This document shows, in pieces, positions 1-9,182 of a stretch of DNA of 64,000 bases. Position 1 is the stretch's first letter, and each line of letters begins with the position of its first letter. Under the pieces are notes generated by a model. The model searched no databases. It had not been told where the DNA came from and saw only the letters and a list, made by a program, of their open reading frames with translations. The position numbers were made by a program, and so were the translations under genes. This DNA is from Microvirga ossetica (GTDB lineage: Bacteria; Pseudomonadota; Alphaproteobacteria; Rhizobiales; Beijerinckiaceae), in assembly GCF_002741015.1 (NCBI RefSeq), contig NZ_CP016620.1:310001-374000 (forward strand). Reading direction: 5' to 3'.

Positions 1-456
1 ATCGTATCCGTCATGGGCAATCGTCTCCGTTCTGAGATAAGGCCCACCCAGTCCCCGTTTCACGGCAGCAGGATAATGTGCGGTCATGGTTTATCGAGCC
101 TTACGCTCGCCTGTTTCCTCTCCTCGGCGATGGATCTCCCTAGCCTTGGGATAGGCACCTACTTAAGGGATCACAGACCTCGATGGCATCCCATACCGCG
201 ACTGCTGGCTTTAACGATCAGCATCGACGCTGGCATTGCAAGTTCACTACCTTCACGGGGTACGGACAAGCACATTCGAGGGGGGTGAACGCGTTGCTTT
301 AACTTCTTGCTCATTGCGATGCGTAGATACTTCCCGAGTAGATACTTCCCGATGCCGCTCGCCCCTTGGGCAACTTCTTTGGGTCGAGCGGCTGTATTCC
401 TTTGAGTGTTGGCAGGGGAGTATCCGGTGAGGAAGGAATATCCAGCCGCCTATGCA
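1..456. other. No gene seen; 15-bp tandem duplication at 323-352
   Basis: I can defend no coding region here. Open frames exist on both strands, but none has a ribosome binding site or a family resemblance. The one clear structure is an exact tandem duplication of a 15-bp unit, gtagatacttcccga, at 323-337 and 338-352. Confidence 0.5.
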
Positions 457-612
457 ATGGAGCTGAAACGATCGTGGCGCGTGATTGTCCCTGTGCGCGG
501 AAAGCTGACGCCCAGGATCTGTCGCGAGAGATTTTCCCACCGGAAAGAAGCTCTCGCTTGGATGGACACAGCTGAAGGTCAACGAGCCATAGCATCCGCT
601 CGAGGAGAGTGA
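457..612 (+). CDS. Small hypothetical protein, 51 aa
   Basis: A short basic protein with the segment WRVIVPVRGKLTPRI followed by a helix that ends in WMDTAEGQRAIASAR. Small proteins of this layout (a beta hairpin, then a helix with a Trp) occur as uncharacterised genes on rhizobial and methylobacterial plasmids. That comparison is from memory. The start at 457 is the first ATG before the conserved-looking part, and an upstream start in the same frame near 406 is possible. It may be the remnant of a longer gene. It lies next to the XerD-like recombinase that is transcribed towards it. Confidence 0.35.
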   Translation: MELKRSWRVIVPVRGKLTPRICRERFSHRKEALAWMDTAEGQRAIASARGE

Positions 613-677
613 CGCGACATAAGTATGCGAGCCAGCCTGGCTTTCGCAGGAATAGGTCGCGACGCTGCCACACAGTG

Positions 678-1631
678 CTATCGGTCCGAACTCTCTTGCG
701 CGTTCAGCGGATGGAGATCGCGGACCATGTGATGAAGGCGAGAGGCGTTGAGATGGGTATAAATCTGGGTGGTCTCAATGCCGGCATGCCCCAGCAGCTC
801 CTGCAGCACACGCAGATCGGTGCCGCCGGAATGCATGTGGGTGGCAAAGGCATGGCGCAGCACATGCGGTGAGACCCGATCTGGATTGGCCAAACCTGCC
901 GCCACGGCAGCTTCCTTGATCTTGAGCAGGGCCGCCTGGCGCGTCAGAGCCTTGCTGCCGTTGCGAACCGAATGGAACAGCCATTGGCTCGGCTTGCCAC
1001 CAGAGTACGCGCCCGCCAGCCTCTGCCACTGGGCGATGGCTGCAATGGCTCGCTCATGCAGGGGTACGAGGCGCTGCTTGTCGCCCTTGCCGCGCACCAG
1101 CAGCATGCGGGTGCCGGGAGGCGCGGCATCGGAGGGCAGGGATAGGGCCTGGCTGATGCGCATGCCGGAGGCATAGAGCGTCTCGAACAGAGCAGCCGTG
1201 CGGGCATAGCCGGCCCGCCGGTAGAGCCCGACCGAAGGATCGGCCACAATCCTGTGGGCGGTCTCCAGGAGCGCCTCCGTCTCGGCGATCGACAGGACGA
1301 AGGGCAGCTTCCTGGAGCGGCGCATGGCAGTTAGATTGGACGTGGGATCGCGGGAGCCGAGTTCCTCCGCGATCAGGAACTTGTGCAGGCCCCGTGCCAC
1401 TGTGATGCGTCGGGCAATGGTCGATCCGGCATAGTCCCGCCGATCGAGAGCGGCGACGTAATCTCGGATGTGCTCCAAGCCGACCTCGTCCAAGCCGAGG
1501 CTGTTCTCATCGAGCCAAACCAAGTAGCAGTTGAGATCGTCGGTATAGGTCGCAATGGTGCCAGCCGAGGCTCCGAGCTCCGTCGCCAGGGCATCGAGCC
1601 AGAGTTCGGCCAGCCGTTGATTGGAACGCAT
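678..1631 (-). CDS. Tyrosine recombinase, XerC/XerD-like, 317 aa
   Basis: A phage-integrase-family site-specific recombinase of normal Xer length. Residues about 5-95 form the SAM-like core-binding domain and about 115-310 the catalytic domain. The catalytic set is visible: the first Arg in SGMRISQALSL, the HxxR box in HVLRHAFATH, the later His in LLGHAGIETTQ and the nucleophile Tyr in TQIYTHLN. It is divergent from the Tn554-like genes that begin 186 bp away, so both may be controlled from that gap. A small hairpin built on its own Shine-Dalgarno (GGAGGA paired with TCCTCC, about 1636-1654) may restrain translation. It probably belongs to the adjacent mobile element, but a remnant of a separate integrative element is also possible. 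Confidence 0.85.
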   Translation of the reverse strand: MRSNQRLAELWLDALATELGASAGTIATYTDDLNCYLVWLDENSLGLDEVGLEHIRDYVAALDRRDYAGSTIARRITVARGLHKFLIAEELGSRDPTSNLTAMRRSRKLPFVLSIAETEALLETAHRIVADPSVGLYRRAGYARTAALFETLYASGMRISQALSLPSDAAPPGTRMLLVRGKGDKQRLVPLHERAIAAIAQWQRLAGAYSGGKPSQWLFHSVRNGSKALTRQAALLKIKEAAVAAGLANPDRVSPHVLRHAFATHMHSGGTDLRVLQELLGHAGIETTQIYTHLNASRLHHMVRDLHPLNAQESSDR

Positions 1632-1816
1632 GAGATCCTCCTGTAGGAGGACCCTGTCACGGCACCCGTTACAGACTTCTTGTCAAAACGTTTGTTATGC
1701 GAATACCTCTAGGTCGCTTGGTCATGTCAACGACGTGATCGACCTACCCCTTTGGACGCTTGGCGCTGGTCCCTGACAGTCGTACCATCAGGTATCAACG
1801 ACGCGGATGACGGCCC

Positions 1817-3004
1817 ATGCACCTGCAGCGCAGCGTCCTCCCAAGCGGCCACGTCACCTGGACCGCCTATGACGGTGACGCCATCGTCACCGAGATCCGC
1901 GAGTTCGTCATCTACCTGGAGGCGCGCCATCACGCCCCGAGCACCGTCGCCCATTATGCCCGGCACGTGGTCCGGCTGGGCAACTATCTCGCGGCCATGG
2001 GCAAGAGCTTCCGGGAGATCACACCCTTGGACCTCGACCGCTTCATTCCCGCGCTGATCCGCCATGGCCCGATCCTGGATCTGAAGATCGCCCTCAACAT
2101 CATCCCGCTGCGCCCGGAACCCGTGGACGTTTCCGCCAGCCTGCACAACCAGATCCTGTTTGCGATCAAGGCCTTCTACACCTTTCTGGACATGCGCCAC
2201 GCCGCGCTGATCTTTGGCAATGACGAGAGGCCGCGCGCCTATCATCCCGACGCCTACAAGCCTTTCCTGGCTCATATCGCACAGCGCAAGCCGCGGCGCC
2301 GCACCGAAAGCCGGTCGGACCACAAGGCCAAGGCGGCCTCCGCCAAACGGGCCGTCGACCACCGGCTGAAGCCCGAGCAGGTCCTGAAGATCATCGAGGC
2401 GGCCAGCCTCATGCGCGACGCCTTCCTGGTGGTCCTCCTGTACACGACCGGCATCCGGATCGGCGAGGCCCGGGGCCTGCTGCACGAGGACTTCCGGTTG
2501 GAGGAGAACGTCATCTGGGTCACGCCCCGCCTTCACGAGAACAAGGCGCGCGTCAAAAACGGCAGGGCGCGGCCGATCCCGGTGCTCGACTTCGTGATGA
2601 CGATGTATGAGGACTATGTCGCCAGCGACGAATACCTTCCGGCCTTCGAGACCGGCACGAATTATGTGTTCTGCAACATCGCCAAAGCGCAAATCGGCCG
2701 CGGGCTGTCTGAGAGCAACGCCTACGACATTCAAAAGCGTCTGGTCCGGAACTCGGGGATTGCGTTTACCTGGCACATGTTCCGTCACACCCATGCCAGC
2801 GAGGCGATCGCTCAGGGCTATAGCCTGCTCGATGTCGCTGACCGCCTCGGGCATGCCAGCCCGCAGACGACCAATGCCATCTACAAGCACCTGTTCAATG
2901 CCGAGTACAAGAAGCTGCAGCTCAGGAACCACACGGAGGTCGAAGAGCGCCTGAATGACTTGAGGCGTATCGGCCTGGCGGAGGAGAAGCTCAAATGGCT
3001 CTGA
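1817..3004 (+). CDS. tnpA: Tn554 TnpA-like tyrosine recombinase, 395 aa
   Basis: A tyrosine site-specific recombinase slightly longer than Xer proteins, as in Tn554 TnpA. Residues about 25-130 hold the N-terminal DNA-binding domain and about 190-370 the catalytic domain. Visible catalytic residues are Arg in TTGIRIGEARGL, the HxxR box in WHMFRHTHAS, His in RLGHASPQTTN and Tyr in AIYKHLF. The start ATG at 1817 is the first in frame. The stop overlaps the start of the next recombinase by 10 bp, which argues for translational coupling. The role expected from the family is strand exchange during excision and integration together with TnpB. Nothing looks mutated. Confidence 0.85.
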   Translation: MHLQRSVLPSGHVTWTAYDGDAIVTEIREFVIYLEARHHAPSTVAHYARHVVRLGNYLAAMGKSFREITPLDLDRFIPALIRHGPILDLKIALNIIPLRPEPVDVSASLHNQILFAIKAFYTFLDMRHAALIFGNDERPRAYHPDAYKPFLAHIAQRKPRRRTESRSDHKAKAASAKRAVDHRLKPEQVLKIIEAASLMRDAFLVVLLYTTGIRIGEARGLLHEDFRLEENVIWVTPRLHENKARVKNGRARPIPVLDFVMTMYEDYVASDEYLPAFETGTNYVFCNIAKAQIGRGLSESNAYDIQKRLVRNSGIAFTWHMFRHTHASEAIAQGYSLLDVADRLGHASPQTTNAIYKHLFNAEYKKLQLRNHTEVEERLNDLRRIGLAEEKLKWL

Positions 3005-5301
3005 AGCTCGCCCGAAGCTACGATCCGGACGTCGCGTATCTTGGGAGCCTGCGAGCCTTTCTGGCCGCCCTGCACCCTGCCCTGCTCGAACGAGACCTGT
3101 GGGGCTTCCATACGCTTCGGGAATGCTTCGGGATCGACGCCGGATCCGCGTTATACGCGCCGGACAGTTATGGCGGGGCGCGGCACGCTCAAATCCTCCG
3201 CGACGCCCAGGAGATTGGGCCCAGTAGTGGCTGTGTTGAGAGAAACACCCATGGAGAACGCAGCAGAAAGGGCCGCCCGGCATCCATCATCCGGCAGCGC
3301 GGACAAACGCTGTCCGATGAGTTGCTGGGTGGGATTGGCTTCGACTTCGCCGCTGTGCCGGAGTTCTACAAGACGGAGCTCAAGGCATTTTTTGCCTGGC
3401 GCCTGTCACGGCCACAGAGCCGGCACTACCGCTGGTACACGCGAGCGATTCAGTTGATTCCCTTCTGTGCTGACCTTGCATCCACTCAAGCACCTGCGGT
3501 CCGCCACCTGATCGACTTCGGTCGCCCTATCGAGAGCGGTTTAGGCTGCGGCAGCACGCCCCTTCGGAGCCTGTTTGAGAATTGGCTGGCAGGGAGGGAA
3601 TACTCGGTTCGCCCCACGAAGCTCAAATGGCGTCGGGACGCCACGATCCACGAGACAGCCTATGGGCCCGTGGCCAGTGCCGTGGCCAACCTCTTGGTGT
3701 TCACCCTCATCCTCTTGCGCGAGAAAGCCAAGCCGGTGGAGGCCAGGGACCTGGTTCTCCTGGAGGATGTTTATCCCGCCGATGAAGTTCCGGTGACGCG
3801 GTCCAAAGCACCCTATCTCAGCTTCTTCCGCATTCAACTTCCGTGGCTGCGCACCGTAGCGCGGCGCTACGTTCTCAACAAAATCGAGCACAAGGAACTC
3901 TCGCCGCGCACTCTGCCATCCTACATTGCCTCCCTGGGACAGATCGAGGCATGCCTGTACAGTCTTCATTCCTCGCCTCGCCCCGAACACATCACACAGG
4001 AGTTCATCGAGCATACGTTCCTGTCATGGGGCAACGACAAGGGCTTTACCGGGCAGAACTGGTATACGGACCCGCTCAACATGGTCCAATGGGCCTCCGC
4101 CTACCTCCCGGAATACCGCTGGCGCCGCCTTGTCTTCGATAAGAGGAACGTTCGCAGGGTTCGTAGCTATCATCCCCGGACGCATGAATATGCGCGCAAT
4201 CTCGAAGACGCGATGGTGCCCGAGGAGGTCATTGAGCAGATCTTCCTGAGGTTCGACTCCCTGCCGGTTGTCTGTAAACGTCTTCTGATCATCGCCCGCT
4301 ATACGGGCATGCGGTCCATCGACCTGCACGCCCTTGCGTTCGGTTGCCTGGCACCGGATCCGGACGATGCCGACTTCATGCTGCTGACCTTCTACCAGTC
4401 CAAGGTCAAGCGCTGGAACACCAAGCCGCTGCACAAGAACGATGCTGCCCATGCTCTGGTCATCCAGGCCATCCAGGAGCAGCAGGACGACGTCCGGACA
4501 GCATGGCGGCGCGAGACACAATACCTGTTCCCGCACAGGCTCGGCGATGCCGAAGTCCATCTCAGTCCAGGGCACACCCGGGACGTGATCGCGAAGTGGA
4601 TCATCCGCCAAGGCATTCGTGACAAGGACGGCGGCATCTACAAGTTCGGCTGGCATGACCTGCGCCATTTTTACGGCACCGAACTGGCATTGGCCGGCTA
4701 TGACATCATGATGATCCAGATGGAACTCGGCCATGCCTCGGCCGACATGAGCCTGATCTACGTCAATCAGCGTCTGAAGCTGAAGAAGAAAGCTGTCCTC
4801 GAGAAGGGTGGTGGCAAGTTCATCTCCATCAAGGGCGAGGTCGACGACAAGGTCGCCGAACTGGCGCTGCGCAAGGGTGCCACTCTGGCGGTTGACGTCC
4901 CCGGCGGCCTCTGCTCGCTTCCGGGCCAGATCGGTGAATGGTGCGAACACAACGGAGCCTGCTTCACGTGCACGTACTTCCGGGCCGATATCGGGCAGTT
5001 GCCGTTCTTCGAGAAGGAAATGCGCACCATGGCTGCCAGCCTCACCCGCTTCAAAGGTGAGGTGGAAGGCTTCGAGCACGACGGCCATCGGCGCATGGCT
5101 GACATCGGTCGCAAGCGGATGGAGCGAACCCAGCAGGGGCTTGCGAACGTCAAGACCATCATCAAGACGATCAAGGCGGAGGGGACGTTCAGTGGACAGG
5201 CTCGAAAATACCAGCGGGCTGCTGGCAGCGGCGCGGCAGCGGAGTGTGACCAAGCGGCGTGCGGTCGAAGAGATCTTGGGCACCATGCGCCGGAACGGTG
5301 A
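2995..5301 (+). CDS. tnpB: Tn554 TnpB-like tyrosine recombinase, 768 aa
   Basis: A large tyrosine recombinase. Its catalytic domain lies at about residues 400-590, with Arg in ARYTGMRSIDLHAL, the HxxR box in WHDLRHFYGTELA, His in MELGHASADMS and Tyr in LIYVNQRLK. The long N-terminal region is specific to the Tn554 TnpB type. Past the active site is a cysteine cluster (GGLCSLPG, EWCEHNGAC, then CTYF) that could bind a metal. This part is often present in large recombinases of this class. The reading frame overlaps TnpA by 10 bp and TnpC by 110 bp. The C-terminal 40 residues are low in complexity where they overlap TnpC. Confidence 0.85.
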   Translation: MALKLARSYDPDVAYLGSLRAFLAALHPALLERDLWGFHTLRECFGIDAGSALYAPDSYGGARHAQILRDAQEIGPSSGCVERNTHGERSRKGRPASIIRQRGQTLSDELLGGIGFDFAAVPEFYKTELKAFFAWRLSRPQSRHYRWYTRAIQLIPFCADLASTQAPAVRHLIDFGRPIESGLGCGSTPLRSLFENWLAGREYSVRPTKLKWRRDATIHETAYGPVASAVANLLVFTLILLREKAKPVEARDLVLLEDVYPADEVPVTRSKAPYLSFFRIQLPWLRTVARRYVLNKIEHKELSPRTLPSYIASLGQIEACLYSLHSSPRPEHITQEFIEHTFLSWGNDKGFTGQNWYTDPLNMVQWASAYLPEYRWRRLVFDKRNVRRVRSYHPRTHEYARNLEDAMVPEEVIEQIFLRFDSLPVVCKRLLIIARYTGMRSIDLHALAFGCLAPDPDDADFMLLTFYQSKVKRWNTKPLHKNDAAHALVIQAIQEQQDDVRTAWRRETQYLFPHRLGDAEVHLSPGHTRDVIAKWIIRQGIRDKDGGIYKFGWHDLRHFYGTELALAGYDIMMIQMELGHASADMSLIYVNQRLKLKKKAVLEKGGGKFISIKGEVDDKVAELALRKGATLAVDVPGGLCSLPGQIGEWCEHNGACFTCTYFRADIGQLPFFEKEMRTMAASLTRFKGEVEGFEHDGHRRMADIGRKRMERTQQGLANVKTIIKTIKAEGTFSGQARKYQRAAGSGAAAECDQAACGRRDLGHHAPER

Positions 5302-5662
5302 GGTCATCTCGTTCAAGACCGTGGCCGAGCGCGCCAACGTCAGCCGCGAGTACCTTTACCGCCAGTTCAAGGAGGTGATCCAGCAACTTCGCACGACAGC
5401 GCTTCAGCAGGTTGTGACGGTCGATGGCGAGGAGGTCCGGGTTCGCTCGGCGGGCCGTGCCGCAACGATCGAGGTGGCGCTGCGCAACAAGGTCAAGCGG
5501 CTGGAGTCGGAGCTGGCCGAGGTCCGCCAGCAGAAAATGGAGCTGGATCGCCGCTATGAGCGCGCGCTCGGCGAAGCAGAGGAATGGCGTAGCCGCCATC
5601 AGCGCGCCGTGACCGAGCTTCTTGAGGTGCGCAGCCGGTTGACACGTTATGGGTCGTCATGA
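5192..5662 (+). CDS. tnpC: Tn554 TnpC-like accessory protein, 156 aa
   Basis: A small basic, largely helical protein resembling Tn554 TnpC and the DUF6262 family, which affects the orientation and efficiency of transposition. An N-terminal helix-turn-helix-like segment around VISFKTVAERANVSREYLY is followed by a coiled coil rich in Glu, Arg and Lys. I chose GTG at 5192 because a strong ribosome binding site (GGAGGGG) sits 7-8 bases upstream and the protein begins just where family resemblance begins. The same frame is open further upstream but is only the shadow of TnpB there. It overlaps the TnpB end by 110 bp. Confidence 0.75.
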   Translation: MDRLENTSGLLAAARQRSVTKRRAVEEILGTMRRNGEVISFKTVAERANVSREYLYRQFKEVIQQLRTTALQQVVTVDGEEVRVRSAGRAATIEVALRNKVKRLESELAEVRQQKMELDRRYERALGEAEEWRSRHQRAVTELLEVRSRLTRYGSS

Positions 5663-6079
5663 GCCATGACGGGCAAAGCCGTCAGGGCTTGGACACCCCA
5701 AGCCGCCGGCACGCGGAGCGGTCAAGAAGGCCCGCAGGGCCCCGCCGGAGGCGGCAGGCCGCAGGCCTGTTCTTGACAGCGAGCATGGCGGTGGCACCTC
5801 GATCGCAAATGCCCATGGATGACATGTCAATCAGGTCTAATCGCCTGGCCTGCCTAAGGATTTACAGAACACCTCCAGGTAAATGCGAAATGTTATCTCG
5901 TTTAGCATTTTGCTAGATGCTGACACCGGCTTCTGTAAGCGATCCCCTCCTGTCTCTCATCTCCACGGGTAACTGCGGGAACACTTTGTGCGAAATGTAG
6001 TTCGTTTCCAAAGTTGCCTTAGTTGTCCAAGTTGCCAATCGGCAGTACAAGGCATATCTTAGCTCCAAGGGAGGAGCAG
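5663..6079. other. Intergenic region between the Tn554-like module and the toxin-antitoxin pair
   Basis: There is no convincing gene. The region contains the large inverted repeat described at 5721-5777 and then AT-richer DNA (about 5830-6060) that probably holds the promoter of the downstream antitoxin-toxin operon. No individual promoter hexamers were clear enough to call. Confidence 0.4.
5721..5777. repeat. Inverted repeat downstream of tnpC
   Basis: The arms GTCAAGAA (5721) and TTCTTGAC (5770) are perfect inverted repeats, with GGCC-rich secondary complementarity between them. The folded RNA or DNA would be a long GC-rich hairpin. It has no T-run, so a simple terminator is unlikely. A transposon-end or recombinase-binding structure is an inference from its position after tnpC. 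Confidence 0.45.
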
Positions 6080-6805
6080 ATGGCTCGCATCAAAGATTCT
6101 CAAGCGAAAAAGCGGTCGTCTGCCCGGCGGTACTCCAGGGCGAAGTCATCCGTGCCCCCGTCTGTTCACTCATACAAAGTGGTCGGAGATCCAGAACAGG
6201 TGCTTCGGGAGATCCCCGACGGAGTACTGGTCGCATTAGTCCCTCCTGACGCAACGACAGAGAAGAAGCTGTTGCGTATAGGGTCTGGGCGGATCCAACG
6301 GCTTCGAGGGCACCTGGCAGGACCTCAGGGCCGTCTCTTCGCCCGGGTCAGATCAGGCGCAATCAAGAAAAGACCCGTTGTCGACGCCTCTGCGTTCGAG
6401 CCCAACTCGCGGGCCAAGGCACTCCTCAGAGGTGTTCAGATCGCCCAGAACGATCTGAAGGAATCGGGTGGAGCCTACGACCTGGATCAGGTTCGGGTCC
6501 TGATGAACGGCATCTCACGGCAGATGGTGGATCGAAAAGTGCGCGAAGGCAGCTTGCTGGCCGTACCGGGTCCGAGCAACCGCCGAGCCTATCCTACTGT
6601 GCAATTCAACCGCGATGGCACGGTCGTCCTTGGTCTGAAGGCTGTGCGGGAGGCGCTCCCAACTGAGAACCCCTGGGCGGTGCTGAACTTTCTTGTTCGC
6701 CCTGATCCGCGCCTGAATGGGCGCACGCCGATTGATCTCCTCAAGGCTGGCGAGATCGACCTGGTTGTCGACGCTGCCCGGCGCATGGGTCAGCAAGGAT
6801 CGTGA
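6080..6805 (+). CDS. Xre/MbcA/ParS-type antitoxin of the RES toxin pair, 241 aa
   Basis: The partner gene directly upstream of a RES-domain toxin. The C-terminal 60 residues (NPWAVLNFLVRPDPRLNG, then TPIDLLKAGEIDLVVDAARR) match the pattern of the Xre/MbcA/ParS toxin-binding domain (DUF2384). It is preceded by a segment from about residue 130 that may be DNA-binding. The first 60 residues are very basic and are unusual for such antitoxins. ATG at 6080 is chosen because GGGAGGAG lies directly upstream; a longer reading frame from 6023 has no such site. It overlaps the toxin by 4 bp, so translation is coupled. Antitoxins of this class normally repress their own operon. Confidence 0.75.
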   Translation: MARIKDSQAKKRSSARRYSRAKSSVPPSVHSYKVVGDPEQVLREIPDGVLVALVPPDATTEKKLLRIGSGRIQRLRGHLAGPQGRLFARVRSGAIKKRPVVDASAFEPNSRAKALLRGVQIAQNDLKESGGAYDLDQVRVLMNGISRQMVDRKVREGSLLAVPGPSNRRAYPTVQFNRDGTVVLGLKAVREALPTENPWAVLNFLVRPDPRLNGRTPIDLLKAGEIDLVVDAARRMGQQGS

Positions 6806-7389
6806 CGGCACCTTTGCCGCCACCGGATCTTGCTTCGCGGGATCCGGTCCTCGTCACCCTTGAGGCTGGCGAGATCCTCCACCGGTTCTTCACAGCAGCA
6901 TTCAACCCGATCCATTTCGATCGCAGCCGGGATGGTCGCCTCAATGCGCCTAATGCGTCGTATGGCGTCCTCTACACGGCCAAGGACGCGCGGGGCGCCT
7001 TTGCCGAAACCTTCCTTCGCGAGCCAGGACGCACTCTCATTCCGTCAGATCTGCTTGCAAGGAAAGCCTATGTGCGGCTGCGTGTGGCTCGTCCCCTTGT
7101 GCTGATCAAGCTCGGTGGGCCTGGACTTGCACGTCTAGGGGCAACTGCTGAGGTGGTCCATGGCAGCTTGCCGTACCATGTTCCCCAGGCTTGGTCTGCC
7201 GCCCTTCGCGATCATCCGATACAAGCGGCCGGCGTTGCCTATTATGCCCGTCACGATGACGAGGCGCTTTGCTACGCACTCTATGACCATGAACCTGAAG
7301 TTGTAGAGGAAGTCCATCGAGAAACCCGTCTTGATGCGGACTGGTTCTGGGATCTCGCCGAGCCCTACGGCGTCGGCTTGGCGCCATAA
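6802..7389 (+). CDS. RES-domain toxin, 195 aa
   Basis: A RES family protein; members degrade NAD+ by phosphorolysis or hydrolysis when freed from the antitoxin. Conserved elements are visible: the Arg-containing strand ILHRFF, the segment SYGVLYTAKDARGAFAET with the Glu, and a later Ser/Tyr-rich region ending in the typical hydrophobic C-terminus. Translation begins at GTG 6802, which overlaps the antitoxin stop (GTGA). The length fits the family. The pair probably acts as an addiction module of the plasmid or of a mobile island. Confidence 0.82.
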   Translation: MTAPLPPPDLASRDPVLVTLEAGEILHRFFTAAFNPIHFDRSRDGRLNAPNASYGVLYTAKDARGAFAETFLREPGRTLIPSDLLARKAYVRLRVARPLVLIKLGGPGLARLGATAEVVHGSLPYHVPQAWSAALRDHPIQAAGVAYYARHDDEALCYALYDHEPEVVEEVHRETRLDADWFWDLAEPYGVGLAP

Positions 7390-7861
7390 GTGCCGGCAGA
7401 GGGTTCAGTCACCAGAAAATGCCCCTCATCCTTCATGGTCCGCTCTTCGTCAGCCTCTCGGCAATGGACACACCCTAAAGCCGCGCGTAGCGAAGCGTGT
7501 CAGCATATCGGACGAGTTACGAGCCTCGGCCCGAGCTGAGCACCTCACCCGGTCCGCCGCGTCCTCCCGTCTGCCCTCGCTCCAGACATTGAGCGGATTC
7601 GGCAGCTTTGCAGTTCCGCGGTAAGAGGCGGCGGCTTCGGCTGCGCTTCCATATCATCTCCTGCATCCCGGCGTTCCGTTAAACACCGATCGGCCTATGA
7701 AATGTCGAATGAGTGCGCCGTGTCTGCCGTACCCGAGGTAGATTGCTCCGGCGCTTCCCGCCTGCCCTGCGGCACTGCAGTTCGTCTCTCCGGGCATCCG
7801 GGCCACTTGCCGCCGCCGGCGATTTCCGGTGTCTTAGTCGCGCGGATGCCAGGGTGCCAGA
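7390..7861. other. No gene seen
   Basis: This stretch follows the RES toxin and contains no frame with family resemblance. It leads into decayed DNA with several gene remnants. Confidence 0.4.
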
Positions 7862-8136
7862 CTGACTTCCAATCAGGATCAGGAAGCTGAGATCGGTTCG
7901 CTGACCCGCCGCCTTGCCGAACTCGCCGAAGAGCACGGCCACCTCATCGTCTTGGATGCATTGAGGCGGCGCCGCGAAGCGGACCTCCGGCCTCCCCAAA
8001 CCACCACCGCCGCGCTCTCCGCCCCAGAAAAGATTTCGCTGTTCGCGCGCTCTTTCGCGGTCGCGACGACGTTCTTTCACGCCGCTGGCAAACTCTTGGC
8101 ACGAAGCGGCGCCCCACAAAATCTAATGAGGAATGA
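7862..8136 (+). pseudogene. Fragment of a TOTE-system primase-like protein
   Basis: The translation begins with a short coiled coil (QEAEIGSLTRRLAELAEE) and continues to SAPEKISLFAR. After a one-base frameshift near 8050 it continues as LFRGRDDVLSRRWQTLGTKR. The run of an EKI-LF-LFRGRDDV-RRW signature after a coiled coil is the N-terminal pattern I know from the archaeo-eukaryotic primase protein of TOTE conflict systems. About 90 residues remain out of many hundreds, so the fragment is non-functional. The identification rests on motif memory. Confidence 0.5.
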
Positions 8137-9182
8137 CGAGAGGTCGCGACAAACCATCTCAAATGCTTCGCCAGCGCCATTCCATTGCGCCGCAGTGCGG
8201 AAGTCGAAATCGTGCGCCGTGTCCGCCGTAGACCGAGCGCATCCTTTCCTCCCTTCGTGTCCTTCGGCCAGCAGACTTGCGCCCGCACATCACCGGTGAC
8301 GGTCTTCAGCGAGGCGCGCTAAAGCGATTGCCCGCGCCAAGCTGTTCGGTGCACGGCTCGAAATCACCCGAAATCTGGTGCAGCACCGCCGTCTCGGCCT
8401 CCGCTTCCGCCGCGTCGCAACGTCTTTCCACCGGCCATCCGGATATCAATGCCTTCGACCTGCTTGGCCGGGCGGTTGCGAGGAGTGCAGACAGTGTCGT
8501 TGCCGTGCGGATCTGCGAGTGGTCATCAGCATTCCAAGAATGGCGAGACACCTATCGTCGAGCGTGAGCCCTGACAACGCACAAGGACATCGGACCACTT
8601 TTGGTCGTAGCCGATTGAACCGCGAAGCAGCTTCTGCAGGTCGCATACGACGAGCCCAAATCGTTGTAGCGTCGCTAAAATGCCATCTCGCAAAACGTTG
8701 CGCGACGTTGCCAACGCACGTCTGAGAAGGAATCGAGCGAGCCCAGCAAAAGTGATGCGCACGAAAGGGTGCGCCACCTTTGCGGTATTGAGCCTATTTT
8801 ATCTCTGGGACGCTTGAGGCCCTGTAATGGGTCTCCTTGCTGGAACTGCTGTTGCGTTCTCGAAGAAAATTGTGTTTCGGAATCCTTCTTCAGGGCGTGC
8901 GGGCGACGATCGTTGAGCCTTGGTGGGAAGCGTCGGATCGTGACAGGGAATGTAACCGCCAAAGATCCCGCCATGGTCGCGACAGCAAAGTCCAGAGCGT
9001 CCCACGAGAGGGTGCGGGAGCACCGCGAGCGCACCTGCGCCTGCAAGGGCTGCGCCCGATCCGGAACTGGGTGCCCGCCACACACGCCCCTGCCTTCAAA
9101 TCCGAGGCTCCTCACCAATCCTTGGCTGTGGCCACCAGCGCATGCCAAGGATGAGTATTGACGCCGTGTCACTGGGACGAGA
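8137..9182. other. Decayed DNA without an intact gene
   Basis: No intact gene. The region holds copy A of the repeat described at 8779-8801. The downstream half, to 9180, shows no recognisable protein in any frame. It may hold further gene remnants too degraded to name. Confidence 0.4.
8779..8801 (+). repeat. TTTGCGGTATTGAGCC repeat, copy A
   Basis: First of five copies in the window of the core TTTGCGGTATTGAGCCTATT. It is preceded by the segment gttgccaacgc about 60 bp upstream, which is also seen before copies C and E. Confidence 0.6.

Larger units (their letters stand above)
1817..5662 (+). mobile_element. Tn554-like recombinase module (TnpA, TnpB, TnpC)
   Basis: Three overlapping co-directional genes encode a 395-aa tyrosine recombinase, a 768-aa tyrosine recombinase and a 156-aa helical protein. 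This is the order and approximate size pattern of Tn554 TnpA, TnpB and TnpC. Such elements lack terminal inverted repeats and do not duplicate their target, so the true ends cannot be seen from one copy. The span given covers only the genes. The XerD-like gene at 678-1631 and the hairpin at 5721-5777 may lie inside the element. No resistance or other cargo gene is obvious between them. Confidence 0.7.

Noticed and set aside
1727..3283. 518-codon open frame on the minus strand
   Set aside because: It is antisense to the TnpA-like recombinase. Its amino-acid text is Gly/Arg/Pro/Val/Asp-rich without family likeness, as expected from high-GC coding DNA read on the wrong strand.
4024..5337. 437-codon open frame on the minus strand
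   Set aside because: Antisense to the TnpB-like recombinase, no ribosome binding site and no family resemblance.
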